Below are positions 43,991-61,280 of a DNA stretch of 64,000 nucleotides, piece after piece. The position numbers were made by a program, and so were the translations under genes. Below the pieces are notes generated by a model that was given only the letters and a program-made list of their open reading frames with translations, was not told where the DNA came from and ran no database searches. Numbering within the stretch: position 1 is the first letter of the stretch; each line of letters begins with the position of its first letter. This DNA comes from Paralichthys olivaceus (Eukaryota; Chordata; Actinopteri; Pleuronectiformes; Paralichthyidae). Where the stretch lies: the NCBI RefSeq assembly GCF_024713975.1, contig NC_091094.1, positions 13,377,001 through 13,441,000 of the forward strand, read 5' to 3'.

Positions 43991-46900
43991 CTTTATACAG
44001 CTCATGTGTGATGTAATTATATCTGTACTGGTTTTGATCGAAGCATTTATTTTGATTGGATTTTTTTTTTTTTTTACAAGTTACAATGAGAAACAAAATG
44101 CAGGGACAACCTGCTGCTCACTGATGTTAGTCAGTTTTAAAGGTTAATGTGGGGCCAGGGTCCTGCACTTCATACTGATAAAAATAATTATTTGATTAAC
44201 CAAGTAGTTACCTGACAGAAAATTATAAATATCTTAAAGATAGATACATTGTTTTAATTCAGTTCATCAACCTGTTGCTTTTTCCAGCTCTTCACGTGTG
44301 ACGATTTATAGATCACTTACTTAACTTCACTTGTTAATGAATACAAAAGTAAACATACATAATGCAGTATACAGAAGTTATGTAATAATTGTCTGGTAAC
44401 CACCTTTAGTTAAAGACAATAATAAAATACACATCAAGTCAAATTTATTTTTAGAAAAACAATGAAATGAATTTCTCAGCGGTCTTGAAAAAGAAACTCT
44501 TGTTGAGCCGCAGACAGAAAGAAGTGGATTACAAAAGCTGATAATGAAGCTGTTGCTGTTTATGAATCAAGAGTCGGCAACAGGAAGTGACTCTCATTCT
44601 CATCTGCTGGTCGTCCACACGAGCACGACCATGTTCCTCTGCGGTAAACCTTCATACGTTTAGAATGAGAAACGCAGAACCTCAGTGCGTGATGTTAACA
44701 ACCTGGGCACAACGGTGACATTGTTAGACTGCTTAACTCCACTACCCCAGACAAATCTTTAGCACTGCACTAAGCTCATAATAGACAGAAACTAGGGGCT
44801 CTGCATTGACCCTGGGTTTTGTGGTGTAATATCTGTCCTGTTTAAATGAACTTTTTACCAGTTGGTTGGTTCTCAGAAAGGGAAGGAAACTCCTTGACAT
44901 GACCTCTTCCAGGAATACATCAGCCAGTTCAGTGATGGTGGAACATGAAATTCTGCTCATGTTCATTTTACACATGGTTACATATTTTTATTTATCTAGG
45001 AAGTCATTGTTGAATTTGGAATAATAATGTAGAAACATCAGTGATAAAATGAGCTTCATTACTGTGATGTGTGTCCTTCAGATGCTTTGTTTATACAGTT
45101 TGTGTCTCCACTTTTCCAGAGTATGTGGGTGGAGGCCATTTCATCCCCCTTGTGTGTTACAATGTAAAACACGACCCGGTCAGCTTGGAAAAGAAGGTTG
45201 TGACAAATTGTTGTGACCAGTGACCTGTTTGAATAAACCTCCTTCAGATACTTTCACTTCCATTATTATCTGCCAGGGAAAAACTTTGTGTGATTGCATA
45301 GTTTTGGTTTTTTTTAACACTAAGCTGTGTGCTTGTTTTATTGAGTTGTGGACAGTTGTTCTAGAATAACTAGAGAACATCAAATGGTTGAGGCAAAAAA
45401 AATGATACAAGCATAATTACTTTAATATTCATGGTAAATGGTATTGCTACACACTTATCACACAGTATTAAAGTTAAATGTGATAGTGTCATTGCTCTAC
45501 TATTAAATATATCTATCTATATATATCTATATCACTTGAGGGTGGCTGGAGCCAGTCCCAGCAGACATAGGGCAAAAGGTGGGTCGCAGGAACAATAACC
45601 ATTCACACCTACTCAATTTAAAGTTTCCTATTTTAGACTTTCCATTTTCGGACAGTGGGAGGCAGCTGGAGTTCCCAGAGAAAACCCACAGAGACACAAG
45701 AACGTGCAAACTTAAATACCCCATTGGATTTGATCTGGGTGACCACTGTACCACCATGCCACCTATAGTCTAAGACTAGATTGTCTAAATATGTTTGCTA
45801 GCTGTGATGACTAAAGCCTGCGTCTAAAACACTGATGTAATTTGTGACACAGAGTGTGGAGGGGGGATTTTAGAGCCCACAGAAAAATCCTGACATGTCA
45901 AACTGCAGCATGAATTTTTTGAGAAGGTGACATCATACTTTCCAGTGAGCCTCCTATTTCCAAGAAATCCAATATTCTGGCAGCAGCAGAGCACCAGCCC
46001 TTCATTTTCTCCACATTCACTTCACTTCTTAAACACCAGGTTTACACATGGACAGGACAGAATAACAGACTTTGCAGTGGGGATGGTGAAAATGATGAAA
46101 ATAGAGTTTTCTCGTCCACAGGACACGTATTGTGTTAGAGGATGGGCTGTTGAGTTTTTGAATAGAATTAAATCATTTAAAGACAATTTACAAAATCTTT
46201 AGCTCACATTTGATTATTTTAAATGTTAACGGAATCTGCCATAAAAGAATATTACAGATAAATCTGAAATCCTCCTCTGACCTCCCTGAAAATGAACTAT
46301 CAAGCCCTCTGTAAGATATTATTCAGTCTCCCCTCTGTTTGAAGTCATTCTTTGTGTCACGCTGATGTCAGGGTTTGTGTGTGTGTCCAGGTGCCGCTGC
46401 GAGGCCACGTGAGGAGGCAACAGGGACCCCTGAACATGAACCACTACGCCAACAAGAAGAGTGCGGCAGAGAGCATGCTGGACGTGGCTCTGCTCATGGC
46501 TAACGCCTCCCAGCTGAAGGCCGTGATGGAGCAGGGACCAGACTTCACCTTCTATGTGCCCCTCATTACTCTCATCAGCATCTCTCTCATCCTACAAATC
46601 GTTGTGGGCGTTATGCTTATCTTCATAGGTAAATCTGGTGGCCACTGCCTAATTTCTATTTGGGCAAAATCCTACTCGTTCACACGTGAGATGTACAGAA
46701 AGTCAAGCTACAACACCACCACCACTTCCTGGCTGACTCCTTATCTTATCCTAACAGAAATGCTATTGTGATGTGAGCTGAGTTTAGAGAGCCACGGCAG
46801 GAAGACACGCCTTTAAGTCCCCTCTGCTGTCAGATGTTTCCTATTTAATATATCTCTATTCACTCCTGTATGATGTCACAGGAGATTTCCTCTTGGTACA

Positions 46901-48089
46901 AATGGCCACCTGATTCAAATTCAAGACACTTACTGTATGTTTACCAACAGAGTGACTTCTGTGTCTGCACACATTTATGTGATCATCATCATACTGGCTT
47001 GTGCTCCTTCTCGACCCCTAGATTCTTTCTAGAAATGTAGTTCAGCATGGTCACCCACACAAAGAAACCTCAGTTCTCGGTTGTGGTTTCCTGATGGTGG
47101 AGACAGCTACTAAATGCCATCAGAGCTGACCTCTTCCAAAAGCAACAGCTCTTGCGTCATAACGTGCAAAATTCCTGTGCACTTCCTGATTGCCTTGCAT
47201 TTTGTCATAAGCAGTTAGTTTCCTTTCACATATAAAGAATGCAGTAATAGATTCTCTGTTGTCCTATGTGTTCACAACAATACAGAAATCTTTAGTGTTC
47301 AGGTGAGGGCGCAGGAGGCAGAGGCAGGACATGACGTATAGATTCTGTGGTGTAGATCACCATAAGATATTTGTATTCTTGTTGTTTTTTCAGTTTTGTC
47401 CTCTGTTTATCAGCTCCATGAGTCTTCAGACCATGAACAGACAGTCAAAGTGTCTCGAAGTGCAAGTGCGGAGGGGGCTTTGAGCTGTTATCCTCCAAGC
47501 AGACTCAGGACCTGAGAGCAGAACTGTTCAAATGTTTAAAACGCATTTTTAAAACTTGTCTCCGTAGCCTGGCTTTTGACTAACTCTTGTTTAGAGACAT
47601 TATTTTGGGGGTTTCCTTCTGCGCATGGATCTCTTTTGTGCAACAAGTCTGTCAATAGAATAGCGAAGTGTTGACAAATGAAAGAGGGAAGAAGATAATG
47701 GAAAAAAACCCCATAGAAGTACAGACTTTACACACAGGTTCCCTTCTCAGACCACTGAAGCATGTAATATCTTAATGGAGGAAGCTAACTATTCACCTGA
47801 GGCCACTACTGTCACATGCTGTTAATTTATGATAGTCTTCAGTAATGATTCCCTCACTGCTAATGTGAAACTTGGTGCTGCCCCCTTGTGGGGAAAGGAG
47901 GTCACTCTTATTGTCTAATCCACACTGGTGTTATTTCTCTTCCACCCAGTGAAGTGGAACCTGAATGATGAGAGCATGCACAACAAGCTGAACATCATGG
48001 AGAACCTGGCCACGGCCTTCGTCTTCGTCATAGTTGTCGTCAACGTCTTCATCACAGCCTTCGGGGTCCAGCGGCCCAACACAAGTTAA
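42954..48089 (+). CDS. ninj1: Ninjurin 1
   Basis: Small two-pass plasma-membrane protein that polymerises to rupture membranes in lytic cell death and mediates homophilic adhesion. Exons: 42954-43010, 46391-46628 and 47950-48089; total 435 bases, 144 aa. Residues about 41-66 (KKSAAESMLDVALLMANASQ) are the conserved amphipathic helices that drive membrane insertion and assembly. Transmembrane helices lie at about 74-98 (FYVPLITLISISLILQIVVG) and 118-137 (ATAFVFVIVVVNVFITAFG). The N-terminus (1-40) is polar and charged, as in the family. Both junctions have canonical splice sites and phases 0 and 1. It lies head-to-head with wnk2 and tail-to-tail with card19. NINJ2 is less likely, given the helix sequence and synteny. 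Confidence 0.95.
43011..46390 (+). other. ninj1: ninj1 intron 1
   Basis: 3.4 kb intron. It opens with a purine tract of GAGGAGAGAGG type right after the donor (about 43011-43055), then two tandem 23-base GC-rich units (about 43092-43138), and holds a TA microsatellite (43956-43990). No further exon is supported. Confidence 0.75.
43956..43990. repeat. (TA)n microsatellite
   Basis: Nearly pure TA tract with one G interruption in ninj1 intron 1. Confidence 0.9.
46629..47949 (+). other. ninj1: ninj1 intron 2
   Basis: 1.3 kb intron between the two transmembrane-coding exons; nothing else recognisable in it. Confidence 0.75.
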
Positions 48090-48412
48090 TCATACTTGAC
48101 TCTCCATGCCTTCAGATCAACTTAGTGTGAACGGACCTTAGTGTTATCTGTGCAAATGGACAGGATATTTACTTACCAAAACAAACGGCATGCAGGTGCA
48201 ACTCTTATCTCCCGGGCTTGAAGAGCTCAAACGTACCCCAAGGATCAAGTGACATTGTGTGTGTGTGGTCGTGTGTGTGAGTGTGTGTTCGTGTGTGTGT
48301 TGATGGGAGTTCCCTTTGTCTCTAACCACTTCCACAGATATATGTGTGCTTTTTATTTCAAGTGGTTATTCTCCCCTTCATTACCTCATATCATGCTCAG
48401 GTTACTGATGCA

Positions 48413-48418
48413 AATAAA
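48413..48418 (+). terminator. ninj1: ninj1 polyadenylation signal AATAAA
   Basis: First AATAAA on the plus strand after the ninj1 stop, giving a 3' UTR of about 340 bases. Longer forms are possible. Confidence 0.5.
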
Positions 48419-48429
48419 CGATTGCCTTT

Positions 48430-50736
48430 ACTAATGAAACAAACATATCAGGAGCAAAGATACTGTGTGTGAGTCACAACCACTGTGAATGTTTCCTGAA
48501 CAAAAACGATCTCGAGTAATTTGGAAGTTTAGAAATTGTTTGACGGGGCCTAAACATCTGTGTGTGTTTTGTTTAAGGGCAGTAGACACTAGAGACTAGA
48601 TTTTTTTTTAAAGTTAGTCACCAAGGCCTAATCCAAATGAAATCCTGAACAGGGAGAGCGACAGGAGCCATTTTGGCTCCACCTCAGCTTGAGTGATTAT
48701 CTGACAGCTTCATAAAGGGGGCATATAGACTGATTAAATGGACCTTACTTTTTTTTTTTTTTTTCTATGCAAAGTTTTGTGTGTAAAGTTTAAGCTGATT
48801 TGCAAGTTAATGACTGAGTATTTGTTGATTTATGTATATATTGTACTTTGTCACTTTTACATATATTTTTTCATCATCACGTTTTAAAAAAGGACCAAAG
48901 TTGTTTCTTAGCGTTTGTTAAATGACCTCGTATCACTCTGTGTGCTATTTCAAATGAGCTTTCTAGATAAAATGATACAAACATAGATGTGTTCTGTGTA
49001 TTATTACCATGCATGTTTTTATTGTACAAAGACAAAAGTCGCAAATCAAACAATTGATGGCACTTCTAAATTTAAGGCATTTTCTTACATGACAAAACAC
49101 ACTGGATGTGACAAACTGTCAGGCACTGCTTAGTACACACACATCAATATTTCCTTTTATAATTATTTTACAGGTTTTACCGAACAAGCTGCAAAAATGT
49201 CTTTAAAGTGTTTCTGATATTAAACTCCTGAAGATTAAGCTGCATCACATAAGCGGAGAAAGCACCAATGTGACAGTTACGGGTACAAGCTAAAAAACTC
49301 TGTTGGAATCAAATTGTTTACAAACGGCCTGAGAAATATCAACCAATGTTATTTATCAACAATTAGGTGCTAATTCATTTGCTTGCCCTTGTTTGAGTTT
49401 AAAAAGGTTTATCAACAAACTTACTAACCTAGAAAAGAAAAAGCACAATAAGAACCAATATCCACAGCAGAGGATGCAAAATATAATCAAGATTTAAATG
49501 TACTGTGATTAACCCTCTCACACACTGAGGTTAATCACTGGGGGAGATAAACTGCAGCGATCCTTCGTGTGATCAGCGGTCGGGTTAAATGCTTCCAGAG
49601 GCCGACCGGACAAAAATACCAGTTTACCTCCTGAGCTGACGCAGCGGAAACACAGACAGGGGGAAACAATTTCCTGTTTTAAAAGGACGGGGCGAGAACG
49701 GCAGGTTTGGCTGGAGTGAACCCGTGCAGTTAAAATGTAACACAGTGTGACGTCAGTTCAACATGTCAGTGGTCAGAGGGGAAGAGAGATAAAAAAAAAC
49801 TTGGTTAGAGATGCCACGAAGTAGGTGGCAGTGCCTTAACCGTATGTGTGTTGAAGGCCACAGGGGCCTCTTCCATCCTTGTCAAGGGGAGTGCTAACCT
49901 TCTCTCCTTTCATACAACACACTCACTGCAGGGCGCCGCAGCACTACTTATACAGACGGGTTACACAAGCTATCCTCACTTATGGTGCTGCTTTTTTCTC
50001 GTTGATTCTGTCACCTAACACTGGATAACGTTTGCTTTTACGTACTACTGGATATTTAGACTTTCATTATAACAATGTTTCGACGGATTTATTGTGGTTT
50101 CTTTTGCTCGACGCGCTACCCACAATGCACTGCGATGGCAGAGCGAGATGTCATTGGTTGGCGGGACCCACGTGACTGCGAAGTTTACAGGAATTCACGC
50201 GAACCATGTATCCGCCCTCTGCTCGATGGTGTTTCTGTGTGTGTGTGTTGTTAACTTTGTGAATGAAGAGAGACTAACAGCGGGGCGGCGACGAGCTCTT
50301 TACTGTAAGCTCCTCATCTGACCACAAGATGGCGACCACACTGGAAAAAAGTCTGGTCTCAGTCACAAGACCAGAATGCACCGAGGCTTATTTGTAGTGA
50401 CACAAGAGTAAAATGTTAATGTAGTAAAATGTACTATAATAGTACTAAACTAGTTTGATGTCTGATTATTTCACCAGTACAATCATAATGTGAAATATCT
50501 GTCTGCTTCACACCACATTTGAAGCTGGAAGTTGTGATGAATGGATTCCTCTCCTTGCATTTTTTCTGACAACTTATTTAAACAGACATAGACGGAAAGA
50601 AGAGCAAAGTGCCGACACAACAATCTGTACATTTGTGCATAAAACTTATGAAAGTAAAATAAAGTGTACTAGGCTTTGGTGAATGTAATTCATTAGAGCA
50701 GAACTGCTGAAGCACCTGGAGAGAAGGAGTCACCTC
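48430..50736. other. Region between convergent ninj1 and card19 3' ends
   Basis: No coding exon is supported. An AATAAA on the minus strand near 49017 could end a long card19 3' UTR. A CRE-like palindrome TGACGTCA lies at 49748-49755, and a promoter-like island is at 50074-50340 (separate entry). Confidence 0.5.
50074..50340. promoter_or_regulatory. Promoter-like island with ZNF143, CCAAT, E-box and YY1 motifs
   Basis: TACCCACAATGCACTGCG at 50117-50134 fits every position of the ZNF143/STAF consensus YWCCCRNMATSCMYYRCR. It is followed by an inverted CCAAT (ATTGG) near 50153, a CACGTGAC E-box near 50168 and AAGATGGCGAC, a YY1 motif, near 50328. This combination is typical of housekeeping promoters near their start site. 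It lies between two convergent genes, so no recognised gene explains it. Confidence 0.45.
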
Positions 50737-53137
50737 CTAAATCATGCGGCTGTCTTCCGTGTACCAAATGAGAACCTCCTGAGCTTTTTTTTTCAAACCC
50801 AGAGCAGCCATCCCCAGGGCCCGACTGCCTCCTGACACTTTAGCTTCTACAGAACAAAAAAACAACTTGCTTAATAACGCTAAATTCAGAGTATGGGGTG
50901 CAATTAGATTTTCAACAACATACTGATCATCAAATTGAAATTGAAAAGCAACTCACCACTGTAGTAATAAAGTAAAGCCATTCCCACGGCAACACTGAAA
51001 CAGCCCAGAAAGAAGAGGGGACCTGGAAAGAGTTAAACCCCAAACAATGTGAATGTCATTTTTTATCTGCTGTAATCAAATATAGTACGTGCATTCTTGT
51101 ACTTGCAGACTTTACCTCTGTCGTTCATATCATGTCTCTGTTGGTAGACTCGTGGATTTGCAAGTGGATCCAGTGAATCTGGAGGCAGAACAGATTAATA
51201 ATGAAGCCTTACATTTAGGTGATGATACGTATCTCAGTTAGATCACACATGATATTAGCATGATGATTTAAGGGACCGACCTCTCAGTCGGAGTCGTGTG
51301 GGCAGGCTGTAGTACAACTCCTCCACATGCAGGTGGAGGGCTCTGTAAAACTCCCTGCAGGCCTCCTCGCCTTTCCCCTGGAGGTCTGTCAGGAGCTCAC
51401 CTAGTCTGACACTGGTGGGCACGTCCAAGTTTCGGAACTGGATAAAAATAACAGTGATTATTCTTAGAGGCTGTTTTTGATCCAAACATGCTCGGGTGCT
51501 TACTGACACAGGAGCTTGTACCAGGTCCTCTCTGGGAACTCAGAGCAAACATCTCCATTTGATTTTTAACTTTAGTCTTTTTAGACAATGCAGCGTTGAA
51601 CATCTATCAATCAAAATGTTATTTCATAACACTTTTTATACAGTTTAGTGCAGTTCAACTGACTGATGAGCCAACAATAGGACAAAACAAATCAAAGTGT
51701 TGATAATGAAATACCATAAAATAGATTCAATAGCTCAAAAAACAATAAAAACAATGCAAAATAATATATAGAAATGTCAATGAAGGGGATAAAAACATGC
51801 TAATAATATTAACAGTCAAGTCAAATTTAATCAAATGGATATAATGTCTATAATCCAGAGTTAATCGAGAGCCAGGCTAGAGAGATAAAAATGTGTTTCA
51901 ACATTTTCACAATCCTGGCTCCTCTCGAGTCCTCAGTCTGTGTCCAAGAGTTAATGGGTTTAGCCTCATTAAATCTTGATGGAGATCAGGATCAGGGGGC
52001 GCATCCAGGTTTTTTTTTCCCACTTTCTCTTAACACTGCAAGATGGAGCAGTTTTCAACATTTCTGTCAATCTCTCAAAGAATAATTCATGGATCTTCAT
52101 GAAATAAATCGGGCATCTGTAGGGGACTGATATTTATAAGTGAGAGCGAATTGGTGCTGATTTAACCTAAACTCCAGATGAAGTAATTTAACTGTGGTTT
52201 CATGAGGGGATGGTTGGGCCTTCATGGAGGTTTGTGTTCTACTGAGAGTCATTGTAGTTTGTATTTGATGCAGCACCTATGTAGGATTAATTACTGATTG
52301 AACTGCCACATAAATACAGTTTAACTATTACATGCTGCTTGCAAGTTATTACTCCAGTAATAATAATTACTGGTCACAATCTATATATTCTGATTACACT
52401 GTGTACATTATTTATATTTACATTGGATGTTTACCAATTGTTACTTTTACTGATTTCCATTTTTAGACTGCAACTGTTATAATAATAAAGAGTTATTTCT
52501 TCTTACATTGAGGAGTAGGGTACTTTTACTCCAAACAAAGACACAAAGGACCTTTTGTAAAAGTAGTTTGCAGTAGTGGAGCTGTTATTTCACGCAGCAG
52601 TGTAACTTCTGGGCCCTTGAGCCTCTCTGGTCTGGAGGGCAGACTTACTCTGGTGGCCTCTTTGTCAGTGAGGATCTGGGGGTAGATCCTGTTGAGCTGC
52701 AGGATGAGTTTGTCCACCCGCTCAGTGTCCAGCCTGAGGTCAGATCTGAGGAACGAGCTGTCCTCCAGCAGCTGCGCGTGGAAACTGTCTGCACACGGGG
52801 GAAAAACACAGACGGCACTTTAGCAGGAGGTGTATTAATACAGACAATGCCACGTGGACACGGTCTGAGGCTGGACCAAACCCTCCACGATCACTGAACT
52901 TGTTCGTTGACAGTAAACTGAGGGAGAATCTTCCTGCTGCCAAACACTCAGTCAGGAAACTTCTCACAGAAATCAACAGGACTGAATGAAGACGAGGCGG
53001 ACATCCGGCTCGTCGCTCCCGCAGACACTGAGTGTCCCCAGCGGGAGGAGGTTAAAGTGAAGTGAGTTTAAAGACGAGGTCAAACAAGAGCAGCTTGGTT
53101 TTAAACATGTTGAGATAAAGACGAACCAACCTCCCAT
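50737..53137 (-). CDS. card19: CARD19 (caspase recruitment domain protein 19 / BinCARD)
   Basis: Membrane-anchored CARD protein, mitochondrial in its long mammalian form and linked to BCL10 regulation. Exons: 53131-53137 (only ATGGGAG), 52649-52788, 51281-51437, 51116-51178, 50957-51022 and 50737-50846; total 543 bases, 180 aa. The CARD fills about residues 1-95, with DKLILQLNRIYPQILTDKEA and ACREFYRALHLHVEELY as its clearest family motifs. A single transmembrane helix follows at about 123-143 (GPLFFLGCFSVAVGMALLYY), then a short basic tail with LGLKKKAQEVL. Splice sites are canonical and all phases fit. The very short first coding exon was chosen because it supplies the ATG with the right phase just downstream of a CRE-containing promoter. 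Neighbour order agrees with human 9q22.31. Confidence 0.92.
51885..52250. repeat. Dispersed repeat copy in a card19 intron
   Basis: Shares AATTCATGGATCTTCATG, GGGGACTGATATTTA and TGGAGGTTTGTGTTCTACTG with the copy at 21903-22252 and with a fragment near 62090. Lies between card19 exons 2 and 3. Confidence 0.55.
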
Positions 53138-53174
53138 TGTGGACTCCCTCTGTCCTTTGTGTGGACACGCCCTC

Positions 53175-53182
53175 TGACGTCA
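53175..53182 (-). promoter_or_regulatory. card19: CRE palindrome TGACGTCA in card19 promoter
   Basis: A perfect cAMP-response-element palindrome 38 bases upstream of the card19 start codon, next to a GC-rich CAGCGCGCTGCC stretch. Confidence 0.5.
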
Positions 53183-53209
53183 GCGCGCTGCCGGGTACGT
53201 CAACAGCTT

Positions 53210-54318
53210 CAGAAAAAAAAAACCTTTCACCGGAAAAACAATTTCACACTTAAACTGGATGATCACTGATAATGATGTTTGAATTCATTATCACGGCTCC
53301 TTGTCAGGTAAGTGCATACAGATGTGGTGGAACTTATCATTTCATAATATGCATACGTTTTTATTTTAACTGAAGAGCAGTTTTATTTCATTTAATTGGG
53401 CAGATATCACATTTTTGTCCCAATAAAATATCTTCTACTATAAATTCATCTTTGCATGAACTTCATGACTAAAAATCTATTTTGTTACTTATTATTGCAT
53501 GTCGTTACTGTTAGGTTGTAATTTCACATTTAGTCAATGTTTATTACATTATATAATTTTGAATTATACAACAGTATATGTACAATAACACATCTTGTAT
53601 TTTGCCACTGAAATATATGAAAAAAGTTAAAAGCTTTTCAATACAATGATAATATTAAACTGTATAATTTGTAATGTTTGCCTTCACAATAACAAAAGAA
53701 AAGAAAATCAATCAATATGAATAAATTGTTTTTTTAAGGATCAGAATACACAGTCTAGAATGGCCCCTCAGAAGAGTATACTTCTCTACCAAGCTCCAAC
53801 AGCCCCCTAATGAAACCACATTTAAATTCACTTCATCTGGATTTTTATTTGTATCTGCATGCACTCATAAATATCCGTCCCCTATACATGTGAAATATTT
53901 TTAATCAAGATATATTCTCAGAGAAATTCACAAAATTGTTGAAAAATGCACTATGATGAAAATCAAACAAAAAATTCCTGGACTCACTTCCAGATCCAGG
54001 TCTGCACCGAAAATGTTAAGTCTTCTTCCCTGACTGATGTCACATCCTTCCATCAAGTATCATGGAAATCAGTTCAGTTTTTGCCTAATCTGATGAAATG
54101 CTGATGAAAACATAACCTTCTAAGTAGAGATAATTATAGGCTATGGACAAGTTAACCATCATCAGTTTGTGTGTGTTAAAGATGTATATTTTTGAAATTC
54201 TTATAGGCTTTGATTATTCTATAAAGAAAGAATAAAGCTCTATTGTAAAATTACTATGGACTAGTATCTAAATTATGTTAAATTGAAAAACAGAGACGTC
54301 AGGGTTGTGAAGGTCAGA
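53210..54318. other. Intergenic region between card19 promoter and bicd2 3' end
   Basis: AT-rich; no coding exon. About 53785-54125 resembles, in reverse orientation, the dispersed repeat at 21903-22252 and 51885-52250. Confidence 0.5.
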
Positions 54319-54324
54319 TTTATT
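54319..54324 (-). terminator. bicd2: Possible bicd2 polyadenylation signal
   Basis: Plus TTTATT gives AATAAA on the minus strand, about 1.25 kb beyond the suggested stop codon. Confidence 0.35.
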
Positions 54325-55577
54325 TCTTCACCAGCCGAAACTGGAGGCAGAGAAAGTCGACAGCAGTCATGAATTTTGCAAGTGTTTATCCACAGTTTTA
54401 GTCTTGAAACTCTGACCAGACACGTCCACTCAAACTCCCTTTTGAAACAAAAAGGATGATGACATCCTGTAGTCTGAGCAGTGTCAAATAAATACAATTG
54501 CAGTTATATTAAAACATAAAAATCAATTAGGACAAGAATGTGAGCAACAATGTGTAAAATATATATATATTTTTTGCAATGCAAATTGCACTTGTACAAT
54601 ATGGCACCGCAGGCGTATTTGTTTGTAGACAATGGATTCTTTTATAACAGTTTACAAAAATTGTATTAAAACAATTACATTAGAGACTCTCCTTCATGAA
54701 TACGTTTATGAGTACTATTAACATCTGACCGTAACTTAGAAATCTTTAAATAAGCTTTGCATTAATACTCTTCTTCAGTCATAACAAGCATTCTTGAATT
54801 TTTAACAGCTCTTCCATGTTTACAGAGGAGAACCAGTTATACAAAATTAAGTTCAGACCCTGAATTTGAAGCTCCATATCTGCAAGATCATATAAATTAT
54901 GTTGAAAACAATGTATCAGACGTCTTCCCAATTTCTTTGGGTTGCCAGAAAGGCACCCAGGAATCTAAGGCCAAAAGGAAAGAAACTAAGGCAGAAAAAT
55001 TAATTTGTCTCATATGAGTTCAAGCACTCGGTAAAAAAAATGCTGCTTTAAAAAAAAAATTTACCACATAATCTCTGGTTTTATTTTTATGAAACTAATA
55101 TGGATAAAAAAATATTCTGATTCACTTGAAAATGTTATCAGGAACCAGGCAGATAAACGTGCACATACAGTAAAACATTGCATAATACTTAGAAAACAAT
55201 TAGTATGACTTTAGAAAGAAAGAGGAATCGCCTAAGAGCAAGTAAAACAAAAAGTGCTCAGTCAGGGAAACACAGGTAAAAGGTAATCAGCGAAACACCC
55301 ATCTTGATTTTCCTCAGGTTAAGTCATTATAGTGGTGAATATTGTTGGAAGACAGGAACTGCAGTGGGCAGCGGATGTGACGTGTCACACTGTGGGCAGT
55401 CACAATGTATGACAATGTTTTGTTTTGGCACTCAAAAACAAAGAACTTGGCAAATACTGTTGGACATGTTGCATTTTAGCACTGACATGATTGGGATCAT
55501 GATTAGAGAGTGAAGAACACCGCAGCACAGACTCTCACAGACGGACATCCTTATGGTCACTTGGCTTGATAGATTTA
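54325..55577 (-). other. bicd2: Probable bicd2 3' UTR with possible terminal exon start
   Basis: A TTTTGCAG acceptor on the minus strand ends at 55578; the next three bases (55577-55575) are TAA in the frame left open by exon 56424-56655. If this splice is used, the protein ends ...GASSSHH and the rest is 3' UTR. No longer C-terminal coding exon was recognised, so this end is tentative. Confidence 0.35.
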
Positions 55578-56423
55578 CTGCAAAATGAAAAGTAGAAAAG
55601 AAGAAAATCACACGAGAGTACCGGTCGATTAATTTAAATTTCAGAGCATTGGTGAGATGAGTTCTTGATAAAGTTAGTGCACAGGAAAGATGATTGTGTG
55701 AAGGACACAGACGTGTCATCATGCAGGCATTCGTCCATCAGACTCAACTCATTAGGTCACATAGAAATGAACACACGTGTGCCTTATATGTGTTAACTCA
55801 ATAGATGCTGAGTATTAATTTAACCAAGAAAACAACATTTACTCAAACTAAAAGTAAAACAGAGAAGTGGTTTAGCTGCACCAGATCAACATTATAAACT
55901 CACCATTATCACAACAGTGTAAAAGTATTAGGTAGTAATAATTAAATCCCGACCAATATGGATGTTTGCCGGCCAATATTAGGGACCGAAGGTTTTCTGA
56001 TACCAATATATTGGCCAATATATAAATGTTAAAAAAATAAAAAAATTTAATTTAATTGGATGTCATTATCAAACCAAACTATAAACTTTATTATATATAA
56101 CTATAAATATAAAGAAAACACAAATACAACTAAAAATATATAGAACTTAAATTAAGAACAATAAATGTTTTAAGTAAAGTAAAATAAAGCTTTTCATGAC
56201 GGTGCATATTAGCAAACATATTGTTTTTATGATTTTTATCAGGCTCTAGTAGTATTAGTACTAAAAGGTCTGATAGAGTGTTAAGAGGTATAATGGTTTC
56301 AAGGGTGTTTGCAATGGATGAGTATGAGTGTGCATGCCCAGGCTGAGAGAAATACAAATCTAGGATAAACAATGCAGATTTTTTCAGAGGAAACCCAGGT
56401 CCTGCGTTATTCCTCTGACTTAC

Positions 56424-61280
<4,857 letters not shown>

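Noticed and set aside
45579-46202. ORFs of 60-90 codons in ninj1 intron 1
   Set aside because: No splice context or family match; length is expected by chance.
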